Source of the DNA: Methylosinus sp. H3A
GTDB lineage: Bacteria; Pseudomonadota; Alphaproteobacteria; Rhizobiales; Beijerinckiaceae
Assembly: GCF_015709455.1 (NCBI RefSeq)
Contig: NZ_JADNQW010000005.1
Span: 1,612,001-1,676,000, forward strand
Direction of reading: 5' to 3'
DNA: 64,000 nucleotides
Part shown: positions 59,281-64,000 of the stretch, in pieces
Layout: each line of letters starts with the position of its first letter
Position numbering within the stretch: the stretch's first letter is position 1
Position numbers and translations under genes: made by a program
Notes under the pieces: generated by a model
Database searches by the model: none
What the model was told of the DNA's origin: nothing
The model's input: the letters and a program-made list of their open reading frames with translations, nothing else

Positions 59281-59764
59281 GTGCGGACTCCAATTGCGGC
59301 TCGAAAGTGGGGCGCGCGTCGTCGGCCGCGAGGACGGCCTGGCAGAGCGCGTGGATTTCGTGAATGGACGCCATGCCGGCGGCGCGTTCTCCGCCGGCGA
59401 GGATGCGCTCGGCGATCGAGCGCGGATCGAGGGACGGGGCGCGCGGATTCATGCCGAGCTCGCGCAGGCGGGCGATGGCGAGGATCGCCGTCTCGACGCC
59501 GTCCATCATCTCGCGGAAGGCGGGACTACGCCGTCGCGCCTCGACCGTCGCGAAGCACGTCTGCGCTCTGTGCTCGTCCCAGCCGAGCGCCTCGCCGACC
59601 TCCGCGAAGGTGAGGCGAGCGAGGCTCGCGCCGAACCAGAAGGCGAGCATGCGCGCCGACAGGACGAGATGGTCGCGCCGATGCGACGAGAGCAGGCCGG
59701 GCTCGACCGCGTAATGCGTCGCGCAGCCGGTGATGATGTCTCGCATAGTGACGGAGGCGCTCAT
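59273..59764 (-). CDS. Early phage protein with DnaA domain IV-like fold
   Basis: A 163-residue protein. RDIITGCATHYAVEPGLLSS, RRDHLVLSARMLAFWFGASL, TFAEVGEALGWDEHRAQTCF recalls the helical DNA-binding domain of DnaA. Similarity is read by eye and moderate. Might bind phage or host origin-like sites. Confidence 0.6.
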   Translation of the reverse strand: MSASVTMRDIITGCATHYAVEPGLLSSHRRDHLVLSARMLAFWFGASLARLTFAEVGEALGWDEHRAQTCFATVEARRRSPAFREMMDGVETAILAIARLRELGMNPRAPSLDPRSIAERILAGGERAAGMASIHEIHALCQAVLAADDARPTFEPQLESAHG

Positions 59765-60030
59765 GACCAGCCTCCCTTGATCAATGCTTCGAGCGAGCAG
59801 ATTGATTCGATTTTTTCGAGCGCGTGAACGAAGAGTTCTCGCTCTCTCCGCCTTAGATTCGGGGGGCTGCTGAGACGGACGTTGAGATGCCAGACGGCCT
59901 CTCGTATGCGCGAGCACGCGATCTTCGCGTAATCGACACCAAGCTCGCGCGCCGATTTTCGAATCTCATCTTCATCGAGTCCGCTCACGATCTTTTCAAA
60001 AACATTCTCGAGCTTCCACGAGTCGCTCAT
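59761..60030 (-). CDS. Early phage protein, unknown
   Basis: An 89-residue helical protein (MSDSWKLENVFEKIVSGLDE at the start). Preceded by GGAGGCGCG, a junction sequence shared with three neighbouring genes. Confidence 0.65.
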   Translation of the reverse strand: MSDSWKLENVFEKIVSGLDEDEIRKSARELGVDYAKIACSRIREAVWHLNVRLSSPPNLRRRERELFVHALEKIESICSLEALIKGGWS

Positions 60031-60374
60031 GCCGCGCCTCCATGGCTGGTCGCGGCGAGGGCGCGCTCGCGCTCGAAGACGGTGACGAGATCGATGACGC
60101 CGCCGGCGCGCACGCCGGCGCGGATCGCCTCGAGCCGCGCAAACTCCTCGCCGAAATCGCGCTTGGTGAACCATCGGCGCATGACGGCGACCTGCTGCTC
60201 GAGCGAGGCGCGCTCCTCGTCGATCGCCGCGCATCGCTGCGCGATCTTGTCGAGCGTCTCGGCGATCGTTCCGGCCTGATTGGAGGAGAGGGATTCTTCC
60301 CCGCTCTCGACCTTGCGCATCAGCGCTGCGACGAAGAGCAGATCAAAGGAAAGGAGGATGGAGGCGTCAGCCAT
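60027..60374 (-). CDS. Early phage protein, unknown
   Basis: A 115-residue protein (MADASILLSFDLLFVAALMR; EERASLEQQVAVMRRWFTKR). ATG 60374 is preferred because GGAGGCGCG precedes it. No family recognised. Confidence 0.65.
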   Translation of the reverse strand: MADASILLSFDLLFVAALMRKVESGEESLSSNQAGTIAETLDKIAQRCAAIDEERASLEQQVAVMRRWFTKRDFGEEFARLEAIRAGVRAGGVIDLVTVFERERALAATSHGGAA

Positions 60375-60615
60375 TCGCGCCTCCGTCACTGTTTCTGACC
60401 TTCATGCGCAAAGACGACAAATGTCCGATTAAGCGGAGGACATTCAAACTCACACAATCGACTCTGCTCAAAATTTCCGGGAGCTTCTCTCTTAGCACCG
60501 GATCGTCGGTCTCCTCCGGCTCCGGAACGAGTCTAAAAAGCGCTTCGAGATGAGACACGGTCATAACAATCGTGCGGTCGATATCGTCTTCCCGTGCTTT
60601 GTGGAAATCAGACAT
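60367..60615 (-). CDS. Early phage protein, unknown
   Basis: An 82-residue protein (MSDFHKAREDDIDRTIVMTV at the start) ending SDGGANG. GGAGGCGCG precedes ATG 60615. Function unknown. Confidence 0.65.
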   Translation of the reverse strand: MSDFHKAREDDIDRTIVMTVSHLEALFRLVPEPEETDDPVLREKLPEILSRVDCVSLNVLRLIGHLSSLRMKVRNSDGGANG

Positions 60616-61036
60616 TCGCGCCTCCATCGGTGGGTTTGATGCGGGAATGCGGGCACTCGCCGGATCGGCAGGCGTGAAACAGCGCCGTGCGCACAGCTGA
60701 AGTCCCAACGTGTTTTTTCTTCTGCTCGCCGAGGCATTGATCCCGGCCGATCTCGCCGAGGATCAGACAATCGACGAGCGCGCCCATGAAGACGCCGCGC
60801 ACCTTCGCTTCGACCGCGGGGAGATCGCCGCCATACTTGCCGCGGCAGACCCCCGAGACGACGGCGACCGAATAGCCGATGCGCTTGGCGACCGCTGTGG
60901 CGCTGGTGCGGTTCGCCTCATTGGCCAGCGTCTCCACCCAATCGGGAAGCGCGTCGCCGAACGCCTCCTTCGCATTGGCCAGGAAGTCGGCCGATTTCGA
61001 AGGTGACGAATTATTAAGGTTAACGGCCATGGTCAT
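60608..61036 (-). CDS. Phage helix-turn-helix protein
   Basis: A 142-residue protein. SATAVAKRIGYSVAVVSGVC followed by RGKYGGDLPAVEAKVRGVFM is a lambda-type helix-turn-helix pattern found in early regulators of Mu-like phages of Rhizobiales. The C-terminal tail has CLGEQKKKHVGTSAVRTALF and HACRSGECPHSRI, with possible metal-binding cysteines. It may be a Ner-like control protein, but that is inference. Confidence 0.75.
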   Translation of the reverse strand: MTMAVNLNNSSPSKSADFLANAKEAFGDALPDWVETLANEANRTSATAVAKRIGYSVAVVSGVCRGKYGGDLPAVEAKVRGVFMGALVDCLILGEIGRDQCLGEQKKKHVGTSAVRTALFHACRSGECPHSRIKPTDGGANV

Positions 61037-61653
61037 GAGCGCGCCTCCGTGACGACCGCCTCGCCAAGGACGCGGTTCTTATTGGGATCGAAGACGAAAC
61101 CTGCGTTGCAGAGCTTCGGCGCCCGCGGGCCGGTGTTCGCGGATTTGACGAGGCGGTAGACGCCTCGCGTGGAGCCGTGGCCTTTGAGCCGTTCCGGTTC
61201 CGCGACGGCGCGCAAGACGCCTGCGCGCAGCAGCGCACGCACATAGTGATCGGCCGTGCGCTGGGCGACCGGGCGCTCCTCGGTGGAGGCGGAGACTGCC
61301 AGCTCGGAGACCGTGAACTGGTCGAGCGCGCGTATCGCGTTCCACATCGCCTCGCGCGCTGAGAACGGCGCATGAAGCGGGTCCGGTCGGCGCACTGGCG
61401 CCTTCGTCACGCGTTTGGCGACGGCGTAGATCGCGCGCAACGCATAGCCATCGCGCTTCTGCCCGATGCGCACGACGAAGCCCTCGGCTTTGAGGAATTC
61501 GACGTAGCGTTTCACGGTCGTATTCGCGACACCTTCGGATGCGAGCGCGATCTCGGTGACCGTGAAGCCTTTCGGCCTCGCGAGCATCTCCCGCCAGTAA
61601 TGGTCGGGACCGGAGGGCATTGCGACCTCGATATGGATCGGCTTGCGGGTCAT
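61033..61653 (-). CDS. Early winged-helix DNA-binding protein
   Basis: A 206-residue protein with two winged-helix-like halves: FTVTEIALASEGVANTTVKR-YVEFLKAEGF, then FTVSELAVSASTEERPVAQR-TADHYVRALLRAGVLR. It overlaps MuB's stop by four bases. Probably an early regulator or transposition accessory factor. Confidence 0.75.
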   Translation of the reverse strand: MTRKPIHIEVAMPSGPDHYWREMLARPKGFTVTEIALASEGVANTTVKRYVEFLKAEGFVVRIGQKRDGYALRAIYAVAKRVTKAPVRRPDPLHAPFSAREAMWNAIRALDQFTVSELAVSASTEERPVAQRTADHYVRALLRAGVLRAVAEPERLKGHGSTRGVYRLVKSANTGPRAPKLCNAGFVFDPNKNRVLGEAVVTEARS

Positions 61654-62435
61654 GCCGTCCTCCCGTTCTTCAGATGCTGCACGATCAATCGTGAGGCGCG
61701 CGCCTTGGGCGGCTCGCCCGTGTAGATCGGCCCGTCGTAATTCTCGCGCGTCACTTCGCTCAAACCGCGGCTACGCGCCCATTGCGCGACGCCGTCGAGC
61801 GATGTGGCGATGCGCCGCGCCCGGCCGTCGCCGCGAACGCGAATATCCTCCAGCAGATCGTCGCTGATCTTGGCCGGCAGCAGGAGATTGGCGAGCTTGC
61901 GCGCGTCCTCGAGGTCGCAGGGCTCGGCTCCGAACCATGCCAGCACGCGATTATGCAGGCGCTCGATCTTGGCGAGCTTCTGCGGGAGCGCCTCCTCTCC
62001 GATGAGCAGCACGGGCACGTTGCTCTGCATGGCGATCTCGCGGATCATCTCGGCGTAGCCGCGATCGACGATCTTGTCTGCCTCGTCCATGAAGAGGGGG
62101 CGGCGGGGCTCGGCGGCGAGCATTTCGACCACTTGCTCCGACAGCTCCGGGATCGTGCCCTTGGGCTGGGCGAGCCCGCCCTCTCGCAATATCGCCGTGA
62201 GCAGCGTTTTCCGCGTCCAGCTATCGCCGACCTCCACGCGCAGCGCGCGCGTCTTGTTCTGCGCATAGATCGACGCATAGGTCTTGCCATCGCCCGAGCG
62301 CCCATGCATGACGCCGATATTCGGGAGGCTCGGAGCGCGCTCGACGAGGCGCTCGACCAGCTCTCGAAACCCCGCCACGTTCTTCAGCGCCGCGAATGTC
62401 GCGCCCGGTTTGACCTTTTGAATTTCGTCTGACAT
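61650..62435 (-). CDS. MuB-like transposition ATPase
   Basis: A 261-residue AAA+ ATPase that delivers target DNA to the transposase and gives target immunity in Mu. Walker A GRSGDGKTYAS lies near residue 46; Walker B RPLFMDEADK near residue 114. Sensor segment VPVLLIGEEALPQKLAKIER follows. GAGGAA precedes ATG 62435. It lies directly downstream of the transposase gene. Confidence 0.93.
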   Translation of the reverse strand: MSDEIQKVKPGATFAALKNVAGFRELVERLVERAPSLPNIGVMHGRSGDGKTYASIYAQNKTRALRVEVGDSWTRKTLLTAILREGGLAQPKGTIPELSEQVVEMLAAEPRRPLFMDEADKIVDRGYAEMIREIAMQSNVPVLLIGEEALPQKLAKIERLHNRVLAWFGAEPCDLEDARKLANLLLPAKISDDLLEDIRVRGDGRARRIATSLDGVAQWARSRGLSEVTRENYDGPIYTGEPPKARASRLIVQHLKNGRTA

Positions 62436-62462
62436 ATTATTCCTCGTTCTATTGCGACTTCA

Positions 62463-62502
62463 GAAGGGCGTGCCGCTGCCAACGGCGCGCCCTTCGCTTT
62501 TT
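62463..62502 (+). terminator. Hairpin with T run between transposase and MuB genes
   Basis: GAAGGGCG (62463-62470), a T-G wobble, and GCCG pair with CGGC and CGCCCTTC (62483-62495) around a 7-base loop; GCTTTTT follows on the plus strand. As an intrinsic terminator it points rightward, against the phage early operon. On the minus strand it is only a hairpin in the A-B spacer. Confidence 0.5.
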
Positions 62503-64000
62503 CACTTCAACGCGGCTTCACCGAACTCTTCGAACATCTCGTGCATCGCCCGATATTCGGCGGTTGTTTGATAACCGCCGAGCCACATGGCTTCCTCGGT
62601 CGAAATCCTCTCGTTGTTCTCTATCCGCGCCTCCATCTCGAGGGCGCGGCGGAAACGCTGCTGCTTGGTCTCCGGCAGCTGCGTCACGCGCGGCGATGGC
62701 GCCGGGGCGGCGCCCGCCAATTCCTGCTCGATCTCCGCCAACGCGGCGCGCTGCTCCTGCGTCCGCGGCGCGGGCGCGGGCGGCTCGATCGCCGCTCGCG
62801 CGGCTTCGAGAGCGGGCGTCGTATGCGTCTCGGAGGCGCGCGGGAACTCGACCAGCTTGCCAGCCTCGGCGGCGGCCTTGCGCACGATCACATCCACCAT
62901 GTCGCGCGGCTTGATCTTGCGCATGTCGGCGCGCAACTGCTGCGAGCCTTCCTCGAGCAGGCGCTTCTGCGCCGCGCGCGCCTCGGCCACGGCGGCGGCG
63001 GGATCGACGCCCGCCAGCTCCGGGCAGATCGCCTCGGCCAGGAACTCCGCGCCATCTGCCGAGAACAGCCAGGCGCGGCCCATGTCCTCCGGGTCCAGAC
63101 GCACAAAGACGCGGGTCTCGGGCAGCACAGTGGGCGCGAGATAATGGGACCCGTCGACGCGCACGCCGCGCTTGGTGACGACACGAATTCCATCGCCGCC
63201 GGCGGCCGGCGCGAGCAGCAGATCGAGCGCGCGGACGTCGTCTATGCGCTTGACCGTCCCCGCGAAGCTCGCCGCCATCTGGAAGGGAGTGGCGCCGCCG
63301 ATGCCGGAGTGCGGACGCTGCGCGTAGCGGCCCGCGGCCCAATCATCGCAATAGCCCTGCACCTCCTTGGAGGTCAGCTCGACGCAGAAGGCGCCCGCAT
63401 CATCCAGACCGAGGCGCTGCGAGAAGGCCCTGCGTTCCTCGATGACCTTGCGGTCCTTGACGCTGTGGCCGATGAAGCCCGGCAGAAGCGGGCAGAGATC
63501 GCGCTGGAAGGAGCCGACCGCGCGCTCGATATGGCCCTTCTGCTCCGGGCTGAAGGGCGCGGACAGCTCGACCTCGATCTCCAGCGCCTTGAACAGGCGT
63601 TGCGTCGATTTCGCGGTGAAGTCGGAGCCATTGTCCGTCTTCACCCGTTGTGGCACGCCCCAAGCGAGAATGGCGCGGCGCATCAGCAGCGCGACGGCCT
63701 CGGCGCGTGGCGTGCGGCTCACATAGACGATGAGGCGCCGCGAGAAAATGTCGACGCAGAGATAGACGGAATGACGGCCGTCGACGCAGAGCGCGTCGGC
63801 CGGCGAGGCGTCGATCATCCACAGCTCATTCAACCTATCGACGGCGTGCGAATTGGAGCCGGAGAGGCGATATTTGCTCTTATAGGCGTCCGGATTTGTG
63901 ATTTTGGTGAGGAGGACCTTGTCCTCTTCGTCGATCCTGGCGCGCATGCGCTGGACCGTGCGCAGCGAGACGCTGACCTCGGGGAACTTGTCCCCGAGCA
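62502..64000 (-). CDS. MuA-type DDE transposase, N-terminus beyond the edge
   Basis: The visible C-terminal ~499 residues of a Mu transposase; the frame stays open to the window edge (LGDKFPEVSVSLRTVQRMRA). The catalytic triad is Asp in MIDASPADAL, Asp in VKTDNGSDFTAKS and Glu in PFSPEQKGHIERAVGSF. Beyond it is the beta-barrel domain (TRVFVRLDPEDMGRAWLFSA) and a long charged tail that would contact MuB. N-terminal end-binding domains are out of view. Confidence 0.95.
   Translation of the reverse strand, partial: LGDKFPEVSVSLRTVQRMRARIDEEDKVLLTKITNPDAYKSKYRLSGSNSHAVDRLNELWMIDASPADALCVDGRHSVYLCVDIFSRRLIVYVSRTPRAEAVALLMRRAILAWGVPQRVKTDNGSDFTAKSTQRLFKALEIEVELSAPFSPEQKGHIERAVGSFQRDLCPLLPGFIGHSVKDRKVIEERRAFSQRLGLDDAGAFCVELTSKEVQGYCDDWAAGRYAQRPHSGIGGATPFQMAASFAGTVKRIDDVRALDLLLAPAAGGDGIRVVTKRGVRVDGSHYLAPTVLPETRVFVRLDPEDMGRAWLFSADGAEFLAEAICPELAGVDPAAAVAEARAAQKRLLEEGSQQLRADMRKIKPRDMVDVIVRKAAAEAGKLVEFPRASETHTTPALEAARAAIEPPAPAPRTQEQRAALAEIEQELAGAAPAPSPRVTQLPETKQQRFRRALEMEARIENNERISTEEAMWLGGYQTTAEYRAMHEMFEEFGEAALK

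Larger units (their letters stand above)
22443..64000 (-). mobile_element. Mu-like transposable prophage, right edge cut by window
   Basis: At least 41.5 kb of tightly packed minus-strand genes. They run from a MuA-type transposase at the window edge, through MuB, GemA, Mor/C, lysis, gp27/gp28/gp29 packaging, gpF, protease, gpT capsid and a P2/Mu-like contractile tail, to a DNA methyltransferase. The gene order follows Mu closely. All core modules appear intact, with start/stop overlaps throughout, so it could be functional. The early repressor and the transposase N-terminus lie beyond 64,000. Confidence 0.93.

Overview
The window comes from a GC-rich alphaproteobacterium of the Rhizobiales type. 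The best guess is a methanotroph-like Methylocystaceae or Beijerinckiaceae relative, but no gene here fixes the genus. Evidence is the ffh-rpsP-rimM-trmD cluster, the bolA / J-domain / cobS cluster, the DUF6456 plus DnaA-like pair, ETF:ubiquinone oxidoreductase and dispersed hairpin repeats of alphaproteobacterial type.

Bases 1 to about 22,440 are host chromosome. In order they hold: a gene tail, a DUF1190 protein, a 37-residue membrane peptide with its own terminator, a LuxR-type regulator that lacks the phosphoacceptor aspartate, a YdcF-type protein and ETF-QO. Next is a repeat-rich gap with an unusual lower-GC gene joining a TIR domain to a CobT-type VWA domain through a polyproline linker. 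Then come ffh, rpsP, rimM, a DUF1905 gene, trmD, cobS, a J-domain protein, bolA, thrS, a vapBC-type toxin-antitoxin pair, an ABC exporter, two DnaA/HTH-type replication-like proteins, a DUF6477-like protein, a membrane-anchored protein and yidD. cobT is not beside cobS; the only CobT-like sequence in the window is inside the TIR fusion.

Bases 22,443 to 64,000 are a Mu-like transposable prophage lying entirely on the minus strand and running off the right edge. Read in the direction of transcription, it has a MuA-type DDE transposase (cut by the edge), a MuB ATPase, a block of small early genes (HTH proteins, DUF3164, GemA, two OmpR-type winged-helix proteins, a secreted phospholipase-D-type nuclease) and a Mor/C-type late activator. 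Then follow lysis genes, terminase subunits with an MT-A70 methyltransferase between them, a gp29-type portal, a gpF-type protein, a protease/scaffold with an internal start, decoration and major capsid proteins, a tRNA-like gene, connector genes, a P2/Mu-type contractile tail with large repetitive fibres, and a D12-class adenine methyltransferase at the far end. That last gene sits where Mu carries mom.

Three near-identical 16-base palindromes (GGAGACARCTGTCTCC) lie just upstream of the endolysin, protease and tail-sheath genes. These match the positions of Mu late promoters Plys, PI and PP and are probably the Mor/C activator's sites. The tail assembly chaperone has a textbook TTTTTTC slip site. 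Two 22-base-spaced repeats next to a TG dinucleotide at 22,443 mark the probable prophage end.
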